A stretch of DNA of 64,000 nt from Cepaea nemoralis (lineage: Eukaryota > Mollusca > Gastropoda > Stylommatophora > Helicidae). The stretch spans positions 1 through 64,000 of the forward strand of contig JACEFZ010011392.1 in the NCBI GenBank assembly GCA_014155875.1, read 5' to 3'. The translations under genes and the position numbers were made by a program. Within the stretch, counting starts at the first letter, position 1. Each line of letters opens with the position of its first letter. Below the pieces are notes generated by a model, which had not been told where the DNA came from, searched no databases, and saw nothing but the letters and a program-made list of their open reading frames with translations. Shown one piece after another: positions 22,225-33,325 of the stretch.

Positions 22225-23150
22225 GCCGTTCTCTTGCCGTCGTCTACTCACAGCTGTGTGTTCGTCACACAAAAAATGCAGGGTTCCTAACGGTATGTTG
22301 TCGCTATGGAGTCATCAAGCAGAGATTGAGACCAAGTCTAATATGCTCGCGCCAACATGGATCGTCGTTAGCTGCGTTGACGGACGCACACGGTCATGTT
22401 CCCAGCCCTGTCTGCCCCAGCAGTGACAGTGTCGCAGTGTGTTGTTTTGCCTGGCGTGGCACTGACGTCCCCGCCCGCAAGTGTGTCAGTGCACACGCAC
22501 GCCGACAGAACGCGCCAGGCTCGAGCGAGACTGATGATGCTCCGTGTGACAGCGTACACAACAAAAAAGAGATACCAACATATGAATTTTTTTTTTGCAT
22601 CCCTCCTGGGTTTTACTGACAAGTAGTGGTTGCAGGCTGTTTTCAAGTGGTTGTAGTCGTTCGTGTTTGTTGGGTGGTGATATCTAGCAGTTTGTGTTAG
22701 CTGGTGGTGGCAAAGCTTGTTCGTGAGAATTGAGACGCGAAACCGTTATCTTGGCAACAACCTAATTCTTTATAAGCCCGCTGTGTTTTGGAGTGTGCGG
22801 TTTTGTTTACTTCTCTTGCAGGAGTTTTTAGTGGGGTTTTTGATGATATCTGTGTTTGCAACCTGTGGTTAGAAGGGGAAAAATATAGCATAGCTGAAGC
22901 ATCCGCGGTGTGTGTAACGCAGTGTAACCAGAAAGAGAACCTGTGTGGAAGTTGTTTCTGTGACACGGAGAGCGCTATGCTATGGTTGTATTATGGGCTG
23001 TGTTATGGGATGCGTGGTAAAGTAGGTGACACTTCCACACTTTGTAGTTTACTGTGTTGCATTCTCATAGCTTAGCAGCGGTTAACGCCGTGTTGTGTGT
23101 GTCTGCAACAGAATTGTATTTGTAATCTGCGGTTCTGTTTAGCTCTGTTG
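22225..23150. other. Unassigned, apparently non-repetitive
   Basis: About 0.9 kb with no recognised repeat. A 95-codon plus frame (22788-23075) has a low-scoring cysteine-rich sequence and no recognisable homology. A TTACTTCTCTTGCAG string at about 22808 looks like a splice acceptor but has no supporting exon evidence. Confidence 0.35.
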
Positions 23151-23154
23151 TTGC

Positions 23155-23216
23155 TGCTGCTGCTTTGCCGCCACTCCTCCTCCTCCTCCTCCTCCTCCTC
23201 CTCCTCCTCCTCCTTC

Positions 23217-23248
<32 letters not shown>

Positions 23249-23310
23249 CTTCTTCTTCTTCTTCTTCTTCTTCTTCCTCCTCCTCCTCCTCTCCTCTTCT
23301 TTTCCGACTC
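23155..23310. repeat. (CCT)n/(CTT)n microsatellite
   Basis: (CTC)n, then (CTT)n, then (CTC)n again over about 150 bases. Confidence 0.95.
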
Positions 23311-23397
23311 CTCCTCCATCACCTCTTCTACTTCTGATCCCTCTGGCGATCATGACCCTCCATGCCTCTCTGTTACCCGATAGTTTATTTAATTGAA

Positions 23398-23638
23398 AAT
23401 TTCTCATTTTATTATTTCCTGCTAGTTTAATTAATTTAACGTTCCTTGTATTATTATTTCCTGCTAATTTAACTAATTTAACGTTTCTCATATTATTCTT
23501 TCCTACTAGTTTAATTAATTTAACGCTTCTCATATTATTATTTCCTGCTAGTTTAACTAATTTACCGTTTCTCATATTATTATTTCCTGCTAGTTTAACT
23601 AATTTAACGTTTCTCATATTATTATTTCCTGCTCCGTT
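23398..23638. repeat. 39-bp minisatellite, about six copies
   Basis: Unit ATTATTTCCTGCTAGTTTAA plus CTAATTTAACGTTTCTCAT, period 39. AT-rich. The 13-residue minus-strand repeat frame (NMRNVKLVKLAGN) is a by-product. Confidence 0.94.
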
Positions 23639-23849
23639 GTTTTAACCTTTCCACACACATTTGTCTGTGTCTTTCAGTGGCTCTTTAACCTGTCATTTCT
23701 ATAGAATGCACTTCGCTTACAGCTTACAATCATTACTGTAGCCTTCCCTACTGGTAGCGGATGTGTGTGTAATATAAGAAGAGTGTGGCAGTTGTACGGG
23801 TTGGCATGTTGATGTCATCTATCATAACAGTAGTGTTGTTAGTGGTACT

Positions 23850-24395
23850 AGCAGTTGTAACCTTTAACATTATAGAATGGACATGGTAGTTACAGCTGTT
23901 GTGGTGGTGATGTTGTTAGTAGTAGTAGTAGTTGTAACCTTTAACATTGTAGAGTGGACAGGTAGTTATAGCTGTGGTGGTGGTGATGTTGTTAGTAGTA
24001 GGAGTAGTTGTAACCTTTAACATTGTAGAGTGGACAGGTAGTTATAGCTGTGGTGGTGGTGATGTTGTTAGTAGTAGGAGTAGTTGTAACCTTTAACATT
24101 GTAGAGTGGACAGGTAGTTATAGCTGTGGTGGTGGTGATGTTGTTAGTAGTAGTAGTAGTTGTAACCTTTAACATTGTAGAGTGGACAGGTAGTTATAGC
24201 TGTGGTGGTGGTGGTGATGCTACTAGTGGTAGTTGTAGTTGTAACCATTAATATTGTAGAGTGGACATGGTAGTTACAGCTGTCGTGATGGTGATGTTGT
24301 TGGTTGGAGTAGTAGTTGTAAACCTTTAATATTATAGAGTGGACATGGTAGTTACAGCTGTGTTGTTGCTAGTGGTAGTAGTAGTTTGGGGCAGT
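23850..24395. repeat. 76-bp minisatellite, about seven copies
   Basis: Unit with GTTGTAACCTTTAACATTGT, AGAGTGGACAGGTAGTTATA and (GGT)n/(AGT)n-rich parts; GTTGTAACC starts at 23931, 24007 and 24083. The outer copies are diverged and carry GGACATGGTAGTTACAGC instead. Confidence 0.93.
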
Positions 24396-24404
24396 GTCCT
24401 TGTT

Positions 24405-25250
24405 TGCACAATGTCTACACTGTCCGTGCACAATGTCTACACTGTCCGTGCATAATGTCCACACTGTCTGTGCATAATGTCCACACTGTCTATGCATAAT
24501 GTCCACACTGTCTGTGCACAATGTCTACACTGTCAGTGCATAATGTCTATACTGTCAGTGCATAATGTCCACACTGTCAGTGCATAATGTCCACACTGTC
24601 CATGCATAATGTCCACACTGTCAGTGCATAATGTCCACACTGTCTATGCATAATGTCCACACTGTCTGTGCACAATGTCTGCACTGTCCGTGCATAATGT
24701 CCACACTGTCAGTGCATAATGTCTACACTGTCTGTGCACAATGTCTACACTGTCAGTGCATAATGTCTACACTGTCTATGCATAATGTCTACATTGTCTG
24801 TGCACAATGTCTACACTGTCTGTGCACAATGTCTACACTGTCAGTGCATAATGTCTACACTGTCTATGCATAATGTCTACATTGTCTGTGCACAATGTCT
24901 ACACTGTCAGTGCATAATGTCTACACTGTCTGTGCACAATGTCTACACTGTCTGTGCACAATGTCTACACTGTCCGTGCATAATGTCTACACTGTCTATG
25001 CATAATGTCTACACTGTCCGTGCACAATGTCTACACTGTCAGTGCATAATGTCTACACTGTCTGTGCACAATGTCTACACTGTCTGTGCACAATGTCCAC
25101 ACTGTCTGTGCACAATGTCTACACTGTCTGTGCACAATGTCTACACTGTCCGTGCACAATATCTACACTGTCCGTGCAGAATGTCTACACTGTCCGTGCA
25201 CAATGTCTACACTGCCTATGCACACTGTCTACACTGTCTGTGCACAATAC
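24405..25250. repeat. 22-bp minisatellite, about 38 copies
   Basis: Unit AATGTCTACACTGTCTGTGC plus AC or AT. Variants at four positions (CTAC/CCAC; CTG/CCG/CAG/CTA; CACA/CATA) recur in patterned order. All three plus frames are partly open, which is a property of the unit and not evidence of coding. Confidence 0.95.
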
Positions 25251-25457
25251 CCCATGTTGACTAGGGATCAACCCTAACCAAATGCGGTTCTTGGTGTAAC
25301 CTGACCTAGTTACATATTTACTAGATTATTGATTTCTATTTATGGAAGGCAGCGCGGGAACTAGTCATACACATGATGACGTAGTGTACTGGAAATACCA
25401 AGTGGGAAATCCTTTGAGGTCACACAGACAGCTCACATTGGTTTTTTTTTTTTTATT
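25251..25457. other. Unassigned interval
   Basis: Contains a short match to the outer part of family C (AAGTGGGAAATCCTTTGAGG) at about 25399-25420 and a poly(T) run at 25442. Confidence 0.4.
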
Positions 25458-25732
25458 TGGGCGTTCACTCGCTTAGAACTCAAGCGTAGTCCATACACGT
25501 GCTACTACTTCCAGTGCAATGGCCTGATTTTTGTGTGTGGTTTAGCTTTCCTATTACCAGTGTCCCTCGCCATCGGGTTAACCCCTATGACTTGTGAGAT
25601 ACTTGTAATTTACGTCCCCAAGTCAAGGACGAGAAGTTAACATTTTAGTCTAACTGACCAGTGTAGGTAGGGGTTGAACACCGGAAGTTTAAAAGCGGGC
25701 GTTCTTATCCACTCCGCTATGCTGACCACTTA
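25458..25732 (-). mobile_element. Family A SINE
   Basis: Near-complete minus-strand copy: tail side CACTCGCTTAGAACTCAAGC, body, then the tRNA-like head at the right end with B-box remnant (GTTCAACCCCT read on the minus strand) and A-box-like TAGCGGAGTGG. Confidence 0.85.
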
Positions 25733-26315
25733 AAGCTAATAAATAGATGTGCGTGTATTATTTTGCACTCATAGAAGTAGGAGAAAGAAGCACAGACATA
25801 TTGATGTATGTAAAGTCGTATATAACTTCGTAACTTTACGTCATCATTTTACGATTTTTACATCTAAAGCACTATCTACGTGATTACTTTTCGCTTTTGC
25901 GCTTCGGATACCAACATTAGTAACAGTAACAGTACTTGTAACATTTGCTGAGGTGGTAACTAATTAATCACAGCTGGCTGATGTAGTCAAGTGCGTGTGT
26001 TATCACAAATTGTGACGTGTATTCCCATCTAGAGATGGACTGTCGCTTTGGTCGCGTTTTCATAGATTATCTGGATCATTATTCGCTGGACTGCCAGTTG
26101 CGTGGATACGTGCTTGGATACATACGTACATACAACGGATGATGCTGGGATGTGTTGAAGTTATCGCTAGCGTCATTGTCTCTTTCTTATTTGTCTGAGC
26201 TTGGACACCGAGATACTGTTGCCGGGAATTTGGTTTTGATCTGTTATTTATTACCAGAAACTTGACTGAGGTAGGTGGGATGTTGTTGTTCGCCGTGTTT
26301 CGTTTTATTCTGTGT
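25733..26315. other. Unassigned interval
   Basis: No tandem repeat, element end or coding signal that I can support. Confidence 0.4.
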
Positions 26316-26330
26316 GATGTGTAGTTTATT

Positions 26331-26835
26331 TGTCCTTTTGCGAGATGGAGAAAAACATACTGATTAACAAAAAGATGTCGATTGCAACGAGAAAAATGGT
26401 GTTGAAATGCAACATGGAACCTGTACTTTTGTATGGATGTGAAACGTGGATAATGAGCAGACAAGCTGAAGAACATTTAATAGCAGTGGAGGTTTCTGAA
26501 GAAAATGCAAAAGAATACCATGGTCGGAAAGATAAACCAATGAGCAAGTCCTGCAAGAAGCAAATAAAAACAGTAAAACTGGTTAGAGAAATTAGTCAAA
26601 TTAAACTTTTTTTTTTGGATTGGGTGGCACGCTGTGTGAAGAAATAAACTAGAGAACTTGGCGACAACTGGCAAGATTGCGCGGAAAAGAACAAGGGGGA
26701 GGCAGAGAAGTAAATATGTGGATGGCTTGTCCACGCGGTATGGTCGAGTCAAGAACGCAGAGCTGATCCACGACCTTGATGTGGGATGGCGAAACATGAC
26801 CGCCCACGCTTATTGGCTTGGCACAAATTGATGAT
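26331..26835 (+). pseudogene. 5'-truncated RTE-like insertion with 15-bp TSD
   Basis: 505-bp insertion flanked by GATGTGTAGTTTATT (26316-26330 and 26836-26850). Reads MEKNILINKKMSIATRKMVL, EPVLLYGCETWIMSRQAEEH, a frame change, KQIKTVKLVREI and WVARCVKK, and ends with a (GAT)n tail overlapping the right TSD. Very close to the corresponding part of 10292-11215, so it belongs to the R1 family. Frameshifts and a poly(T) run disrupt it. Confidence 0.92.
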
Positions 26836-26944
26836 GATGTGTAGTTTATTAGAGCAGTGTTTGTTTTCTGCACAATTGCTGTATATATTAGCTTTGTCTT
26901 CACGTTTTCAAATAATCTTATTGATTATTTACCATCATCATACC

Positions 26945-27000
26945 CTTTGTTGGTTGCTAGCCCTGGTTAATGGGGTGGGGGTGGGGTGGGGGGGGGGGGG
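26945..27000. repeat. G-rich low complexity
   Basis: GGGGTGGGGG runs next to a family B SINE tail remnant (27035-27084, minus), recognised by ATCTTTTACAGGACAT and TCAACACCAGCATTT. Confidence 0.7.
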
Positions 27001-27084
27001 GAATCCTCATCTAACTGGGAATAAAACTATTTTTTTCCCTGCATATCTTTTACAGGACATTGCTGTCAACACCAGCATTTTAAA

Positions 27085-27490
27085 GCTGCTGTTGATGATT
27101 GATAACAAAATATATGTTACTGATGAACCATTGGAGGTGGTGGCAAATTTCGAATATCGTGGGTTATTAATTACACAATGAAAGAAATTAAAAGACGAAT
27201 ATCTGTTGCTCTTCAAAAACTAAACCAACGGAATAAATTTGTGGAGTGGGACAGATAGGCGTACAAAAATTAAGATTGTTATGAGCATGCATCTTTACCA
27301 TAGCAACATGCGCCTGTGAGACCTGGACACTTACTAAACAAGCTGAACAGCGCATCAATGCCTTTGAATATAAATGTTACAGACGGGTTCTAAGAATATC
27401 TTGGATACAGACAAAAGAACAAATACATCCTTATGACAAGATCTCAATATTGAAGAAGGTTGGCAACTAAAGACGATAAAACAAAGAAAA
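27085..27490 (+). pseudogene. LINE RT C-terminal fragment (R2 family)
   Basis: Plus-strand pieces DEPLEVVANFEYRGLLITQ, KEIKRRISVALQKLNQRNKF, ACETWTLTKQAEQRINAFEY and KCYRRVLRISWIQTKEQ, in three frames. These are consecutive conserved RT segments (YLG-like, the ETWTL block and the RVLRISW block). The 3' end runs into an (ATC)n/(ACC)n tract at 27499. Confidence 0.85.
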
Positions 27491-27498
27491 TTGAAAGA

Positions 27499-27551
27499 TC
27501 ATCATCATCATCATCATCATCACCACCACCACCACCACCACCACCACCACC

Positions 27552-27585
<34 letters not shown>

Positions 27586-27595
27586 TCATCATCAT
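27499..27595. repeat. (CAT)n/(CAC)n microsatellite
   Basis: About 97 bases of CAT and CAC triplets. The right edge joins the GTACCATGCCGATAAG start of an R1 3' end, so it reads as that LINE's (GAT)n/(GTG)n tail on the minus strand. Confidence 0.93.
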
Positions 27596-28180
27596 GTACC
27601 ATGCCGATAAGGGTAGGCCGTCATGTTTCGCCATGTCACACGATCAGAGTCGTGGATCATAGATCCCCAGATAGCTCCCCAAACTCCCTGTTTATTTTAT
27701 ACTCGGTAGTCGAAGTGACCTCTAGTCAGCCATTAGTGCATAGGATGCTCGTGAATTATTTATTTATTATACACGCTATCTCCGCGATGCCCCTCTCTCT
27801 CTCTCTCTACCCCCCCCCCCCCTCCACATGCTATCATCATCTTAATGTTCCTTGACGATAATTCTGGGCACCTCACACGATAACCAGAGTCGTGGATCAG
27901 CTCTGTGTTCTTGTCTCGACCATACCACGTAGCCAAGCCATCCAGGTATTTACTTCTGTGACTTCCCCTTGTTCTGTCCCCTCTCAGTCCAGTCAGTCGT
28001 CACCAAGTTCTCCAATTTATTTATTCTCATATCGTGACCAAAAAATTGTGTCTGTCTACGTCTAATTACTCTAATAAGTTTACGGTTTTCATGTGTTTCT
28101 TGTAGGACTTGGTGATTGGTTTTTCTGTCTGTCCATTATATTCTTTGCACATTCCCAGAAACCACATTTCCACAGCCACC
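27596..28180 (-). pseudogene. RTE-like LINE 3' fragments (R1 family), two pieces
   Basis: Piece one at 27596-27660 is only the 3' end. Piece two at 27850-28180 covers the RT C-terminus (minus strand, plus-strand landmarks GTCGTGGATCAGCTCTGTGT, CCAAGCCATCCAGGTA, GTCTACGTCTAATTACTCTA, ACTTGGTGATTGGTTTTTCT). A 60-bp sequence beginning CCCCAGATAGC occurs after each piece (27661-27725 and 28186-28245), so the whole block may be an old local duplication. Confidence 0.8.
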
Positions 28181-28245
28181 AGACCCCAGATAGCCGGAAC
28201 ACAATGTTTGTTTTGTACCCGGTGATCGAAGTGACCTCACCCTCT

Positions 28246-28565
28246 GGGCTCTGGAAGGGGTTCAAATCTGCGAGAAGTAAATTAACGGTTGTTGATCGAC
28301 ACTCATAAAAGTGAAGGAAAGAAGTAGACACCAGAGCAGGTCCTTTTCCAGGGCGTAGTAGTCAAGCCCAGCCTTTTTATTTGCCTTTCGTGATGTAGTA
28401 GGCAATTTTATCAAATTGTATCAGTAGTTTGCCATTGCTTTCTGAACGAGAAGTCTACATTTAGGGCCAACTGACCAGTGTGTGGATAAAACGCACTTCG
28501 GCGCCGCCCGAAGAGAAAATGAACGCACGGCTTGCGTTGAACCTTGCGGAATTTAGTTCAGTTGT
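28246..28565. other. Degenerate SINE pieces
   Basis: 28425-28465 contains the family B signature TAGTTTGCCATTGCTTTCTG. The following GGCCAACTGACCAGTGTGTGG resembles a family A or related head and is also found at 41070-41110. Nothing else recognised. Confidence 0.45.
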
Positions 28566-29185
28566 TGAGTCAAGAACCGCCGTCTCAGCACTTGGGACAT
28601 TCTCATACGTGCCCAGTCCTCATCTGCAATAGCCAGCGAAGAGTCCCATCAGTAATAGTACCAGTAGCAGTATGATTATTTTTCCGTCTGGCCTTTCCTC
28701 GGAGTTTTGAGTGTCGGCCAGATCCTCTGGTCACTCCCTGCAGCACCATTCTCTCCAAGTCCTGATGCTGTATCTGTTCTTCTGTACTATACACACGATC
28801 CCAAAGAGTCCCAACCACATCTACCTTATCATGCACCAATACCCAACCCAGGGGTGCAGACCCAGCCAAGCTGTCCGTCTGCTCGTTTCCCACCACACCA
28901 GCACGTCCTGGGGAATAATCCAACACATGATCTCTATATTTGCTTGTTGAATGGAAGCCTGCAACTCTGTCTGAAGCATGCTTGTCTTCATGTGTCTCAT
29001 CATACTTTGTGAGTCCGCTACTCATCATACTTTGTGAGTCCGCTACTCATCATACTTTGTGAGTCCGCTACTCATCATACTTTGTGAGTCCGCTACTCAT
29101 CATACTTTGTGAGTCCGTTACAGTCACAACATCCGTGTCCTGTTTGTCCTCCAGCCAGCGTAATGTCGCGCTCACTGTCTCCACC
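28566..29185 (-). pseudogene. RNase H-type LINE 3' fragment (R5 family)
   Basis: Minus-strand reading EVETVSATLRWLEDKQDTDV, VTVTDSQSMM (catalytic aspartate), then SPGRAGVVGNEQTDSLAGSA with the final aspartate present in QTD, and LVHDKVDVVGTLWDRVYSTE. This is the second half of a LINE RNase H, followed by the 3' UTR shared with 20226-20390 and 61003-61165. A 25-bp unit is tandemly repeated inside the TDSQSM region (28996-29120), shifting the frame. 5'-truncated. Confidence 0.87.
28996..29120. repeat. 25-bp tandem repeat, five copies, within RNase H
   Basis: Unit CTCATCATACTTTGTGAGTC plus CGCTA, starting at 28996, 29021, 29046, 29071 and 29096; the copies are almost identical, so the expansion is recent relative to the decay of the surrounding LINE. 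Confidence 0.95.
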
Positions 29186-29189
29186 TCTC

Positions 29190-29310
29190 GGCCTAGATAA
29201 TATAACAATTTAAAGCTATATGCACACCAGGATTGGAACCCGCCACTTTGAAACGACGACAGTGTCTCGCTGATGGTCCCCAGTGTACTTCGACGACGGC
29301 CAATTGAACA
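29190..29310 (-). mobile_element. Family C SINE, head part
   Basis: Diverged minus-strand copy with GACGACAGTGTCTCGCTG and AGTGTACTTCGACG and a decayed B box. Confidence 0.65.
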
Positions 29311-29399
29311 CATGTCTAGTTAATTTGTCCGTACGTCTGTCCGTTCATCCATGCGCCCGCCCGCCCGCCCGTCTGGTCTTTCTAGCCTTCTGTATATGC

Positions 29400-29580
29400 G
29401 TAAATAAATACCCCCCCCCCCCCCCCCAAAAAAAAAAATAAAAAAATTTCCCGAAGCAGTTTTCTGCTATCTCTATTTACCCTCTGGATCGATCGATCAA
29501 TCAATCAGTCAGTCCGTCCCTCCGTCCCCGCGTCCGTCCCCCATGCATGCATGCGTCCGTCCGTCTCTCTGTCTGTCTAA
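29400..29580. repeat. Homopolymers and tetranucleotide runs
   Basis: A C run (29411-29427) followed by an A-rich run (to 29445), then GATC, TCAG and GTCC tetranucleotide stretches at 29487-29580. Confidence 0.85.
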
Positions 29581-29654
29581 CCCGCCGTGATAGCGCTATC
29601 CCGTTTTGTAGGCCGAGAGCAAGGAGGAATAGGCGACTACTGACGAGACGTCGA

Positions 29655-30072
29655 ATAACACACACACACATACACATACACGCGAATACACATGCATACT
29701 TTGTGAGCCGAGACGTGGAACCACTCACACACACACACACACTCACATACACACACACACTCACATACACACACACACTCACATACACACACACTCACAT
29801 ACACACACACACTCACATACACACAAATACACATGCATACTTTGTGAGCCGAGACGTGGAACCACACACACACACACACACACACTCACATACACACAAA
29901 TACACATGCATACTTTGTGAGCCGAGACGTGGAACCACACGCACACACACACACACTCACATACACACAAATACACATGCATACTTTGTGAGCCGAGACG
30001 TGGAACCACACACACACACACACTCACATACACACAAATACACATGCATACTTTGTGAGCCGAGACGTCGAA

Positions 30073-30108
<36 letters not shown>

Positions 30109-30161
30109 GCACGCACGCACGCACGCACACACATGCATACTTCGTGAGTCCGGCCGTCGAA

Positions 30162-30201
<40 letters not shown>

Positions 30202-30250
30202 GCACGCACGCACGCACACACATGCATACTTCGTGAGTCCGGCCGTCGAA

Positions 30251-30291
<41 letters not shown>

Positions 30292-30300
30292 ACACATGCA
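29655..30300. repeat. (AC)n array with repeated 45-bp core
   Basis: Long (AC)n tracts alternate with a conserved core ATACACATGCATACTTTGTG AGCCGAGACG TGGAACC, present about six to eight times. The core changes from TTTGTGAGCC to TTCGTGAGTCCGGCCG in the right half. All frames across it are artefacts. Confidence 0.92.
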
Positions 30301-30429
30301 TACTTCGTGAACCTAGCAGTCCCATCACACACAAATATACACGCATACTACGTGTGCCCAGACGGCTCTCCATGAAACCATGGCGTTTGACATCCACCAT
30401 TCCCGATCCTCATGTATCCGGCAGGTTTA

Positions 30430-30604
30430 CGAGAACCAGACGAGGGGCAGGTGGCGAGTCTTGTGTTAGAAAACAGAATGCTCTGGGCTAGCTGAAGCTG
30501 GGAAGCCACGGACAAGTATTTCACCCCATAGCTTTTCAGCCGATACTAATTTCCTACCACCTGTTGCCTGACACGTGACTGGCAGTGGCCACAACATGGA
30601 CGCC

Positions 30605-30668
<64 letters not shown>

Positions 30669-31110
30669 AGGTTATCATGGCCGAGAATGTATAAGAACGT
30701 TAAATTTTCCGGTGTTCTGATTCCTAGAGAGCGGTCGTTTAGCCGTTTAGTCGTTGGATACATACGGGCCCACGGTTTAACCATGGCTTTGCTCCGTTTT
30801 TCCCGACCCTAAAATGACCCTGGCAGTTTACAGACCCAAAGACAAAGGGCATCGGAGCCCTTGTGTGAGAAACCAAAAATGCTCTGGGTAGCTTTAACGG
30901 GGGAAGCCCGGGCAGCGCTTTACCCCCTACTTTTCATTCAAATTTCCAACCCCCGGGCCAACGTGATGGCGGGGCCCCAAAAAACAACAGGCGCCTTCAC
31001 CCCCAGAGATCAGGAAATTATCATGAAATCAGGGGATTTAAAAAAATGGCCTCAGGTGAACGGGACCTCAATTCGGGGGGTTCTGAGCCCTAGAGAGCGG
31101 GTTCACCCCA
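30430..31110. repeat. Two diverged direct copies of a 300-bp block
   Basis: 30430-30735 and 30835-31095 share, in order, AATGCTCTGGG, GGGAAGCC, CGCCTTCA, an ATCATG-containing part, TTCTGA and CCTAGAGAGCGG. Each ends in a family A SINE head. The second copy has many changes toward homopolymers (runs of C, G, A). (ATC)n fills 30605-30668 of the first copy only. Confidence 0.7.
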
Positions 31111-31320
31111 TACACCGGTCATTTAAACTAAAATGTTGCTTTCTCGTCCTTGACTGTGGGACGTACATTACAAGTAACCCAGAAGTCGGAGTGGGTTCAC
31201 CCGATGACGAGAGACACTGATAATAGGAAACGCTAATCCACACACAAAAATCAGTCCAAGGACACTATATTTAGTAGAATCACGTGTATGAACTACGCTT
31301 CAAGCACGTGTATGAACTAC
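31100..31320 (+). mobile_element. Family A SINE
   Basis: Plus-strand copy: CGGGTTCACCCCATACACCG (B box region), GTCCTTGACTGTGGGACGTA, GAAGTCGGAGTGGGTTCACC, and CTAATCCACACACAAAAATC. Head continues into the duplicated block on the left. Confidence 0.8.
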
Positions 31321-31924
31321 GTTAAAAAAATCATCAACACGTGCTTTGCTGGCTGGCGTGGGCAATTATGCTTCTCCATATGCGATCTCCAACGGCATGA
31401 ATCAATTCGTGTGCTGACTCTTTCCGGGCCATAACACAAAACTGTCAAGAATTGTCTCTCGCTGTGTTCTTCTATCTCTCTTTCCACAAATCATTCCATG
31501 GACGCCTTACTAAATCTGTTTGCTAAAAGTGAGCTAAGAAGTTAAAGGTAGTCCCATGTCCAGTACTGTCGTAGGGTAGGTAATACCTCCACATGTACTA
31601 GTTAGAATTGTGAAGGCAGACTCGCCAGTTTCCTTTCTCGCTGTTATTTTATCTCTCCAGAAATATCGCCGGCTGAAAGAACAAGTGTACTCCAGCCCTC
31701 GACTAACGGCTCGGATAACGGGTTCCCCTCTCGTCTAGGATGTTACTCGGTACGAGTTGCTTCGATTTGGCGCCCACTGTGAAACAAATTGGGGAAAATA
31801 ATAAGCCTTCAAGTGGCGGGTGGGCTGTTGAGTCTAGCAGACGGCACAGGGCACGATCACCGTGCGCCCAGACTGGCGGACACCTTGCTCTTTTATGTGC
31901 TATAGGAGTTTTGCCTCTTATTTT
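31321..31924. other. Unassigned interval
   Basis: No gene or repeat recognised in about 600 bases. Confidence 0.4.
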
Positions 31925-32215
31925 TATGTGTGCGTTCACTTGCTTTGAACCCAAGCGTTGTACACACACGTATTGCTGCTGCTGCTGGTTGGTATTACTA
32001 GTGAGTACCGGACTGATGTTTGCGTGTGGGATATCTTTCCCTATTGCTAGTGTTCCTCACCATCAGGCGACTTCTGAGGTACTTGTAATTTACATCTCCA
32101 TGTCAAGGACGAGAAGTCAACCTTCTAGCCTAACTGACCGGTGCAGAGGGGTTGAACCCGCTGCCTCGTTATCAGCACACGGAAGTGTAAAGGACTCACC
32201 TCTGTCAGGTTTTGT
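31925..32215 (-). mobile_element. Family A SINE
   Basis: Near-complete minus-strand copy with CACTTGCTTTGAACCCAAGC, GTCAAGGACGAGAAGTCAAC and the B box region GGTTGAACCCGCTGCC; includes a short (GCT)n expansion. Confidence 0.82.
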
Positions 32216-32276
32216 TGAAACTTGTATTTGACTGCGCCGGCTTTCCTGAACTGCCTCGAATCTTTGTCTGCAGTGA

Positions 32277-33325
32277 AGCTCTAGTTATTTTATAACACTG
32301 AAGCTCTAGTTAACACTGAAGCTCTAGTTAACACTAAAGCTCTAGTTAACACTGGAGCTCTAGTTAACACTGAAGCTCTAGTTAACACTAAAGCTCTAGT
32401 TAACACTGAAGCTCTAGTTATTTTATAACACTGAAGCTCTGGTTAACACTGAAGCTCTAGTTAACACTAAAGCTCTAGTTAGCACCGGAGTTCTAGTTAA
32501 CACTGATGCTCTAGTTAATACCAAAGCTCTAGTTAACACTGGAGCTGTAGTTAACACTGATGCTCTAGTTAATACCAAAGCTCTAGTTAACACTGGAGCT
32601 GTAGTTAACACTGAAGCTCTAGTTAACACTAAAGCTCTAGTTAACACCGGAATTCTAGTTAACACTGATGCTCTAGTTAATACCAAAGCTCTAGTTAACA
32701 CTGGAGCTGTAGTTAACACTGAAGCTCTAGTTAATACCAAAGCTCTAGTTAACACTGGAGCTGTAGTTAACACTGAAGCTCTAGTTAACACTAAAGCTCT
32801 AGTTAACACCGGAATTCTAGTTAACACTGATGCTCTAGTAAATACCAAAGCTCTAGTTAACACTGGAGCTGTAGTTAACACTGATGCTCTAGTTAATACC
32901 AAAGCTCTAGTTAACACTGGAGCTGTAGTTAACACTGAAGCTCTAGTTAATACCAAAGCTCTAGTTAACACTGGAGCTGTAGTTAACACTGATGCTCTAG
33001 TTAATACCAAAGCTCTAGTTAACACTGGAGCTGTAGTTAACACTGAAGCTCTAGTTAACACTGGAGCTGTAGTTAACACTGATGCTCTAGTTAATACCAA
33101 AGCTCTAGTTAACACTGGAGCTGTAGTTAACACTGAAGCTCTAGTTAATACCAAAGCTCTAGTTAACACTGGAGCTGTAGTTAACACTGAAGCTCTAGTT
33201 AATACCAAAGCTCTAGTTAACACTGAAGCTCTAGTTAACACTATGCTCTAGTTAACACTGGATCTGTAGTTAACACTGAAGCTCTGGTTAATACCAAAGC
33301 TCTAGTTAACACTGAAGCTCTTGGA
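32277..33325. repeat. 18-bp minisatellite with 54-bp higher-order unit
   Basis: Basic unit TAGTTAACACTGAAGCTC (18 bp), about 57 copies. Three variants follow each other in fixed order over most of the array: ACTGATGCTCTAGTTA or ACTGAAGCTCTAGTTA, ATACCAAAGCTCTAGTTA, ACACTGGAGCTGTAGTTA, giving a 54-bp higher-order repeat. The left 200 bases lack that order. Six-residue minus-strand frames (VLTRAS/VLTTAP) reach 272 codons and are non-coding. Confidence 0.95.

Noticed and set aside
22788..23075. 95-codon frame with splice-acceptor-like TTGCAG near its start
   Set aside because: No homology, no donor or downstream exon, and a single short frame of this length is expected by chance.
24631..25264. 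CRISPR-like array (22-bp repeated units)
   Set aside because: Units are directly adjacent with no unique spacers, no cas genes, and the window is eukaryotic. The same holds for all other arrays here.
29547..30236. 229-codon His/Thr-rich frame
   Set aside because: Read through (AC)n tracts; both strands and several registers are open.
32423..33241. 272-codon minus-strand frame (VLTRAS repeats)
   Set aside because: Produced by the 18-bp minisatellite; no signals outside the array.
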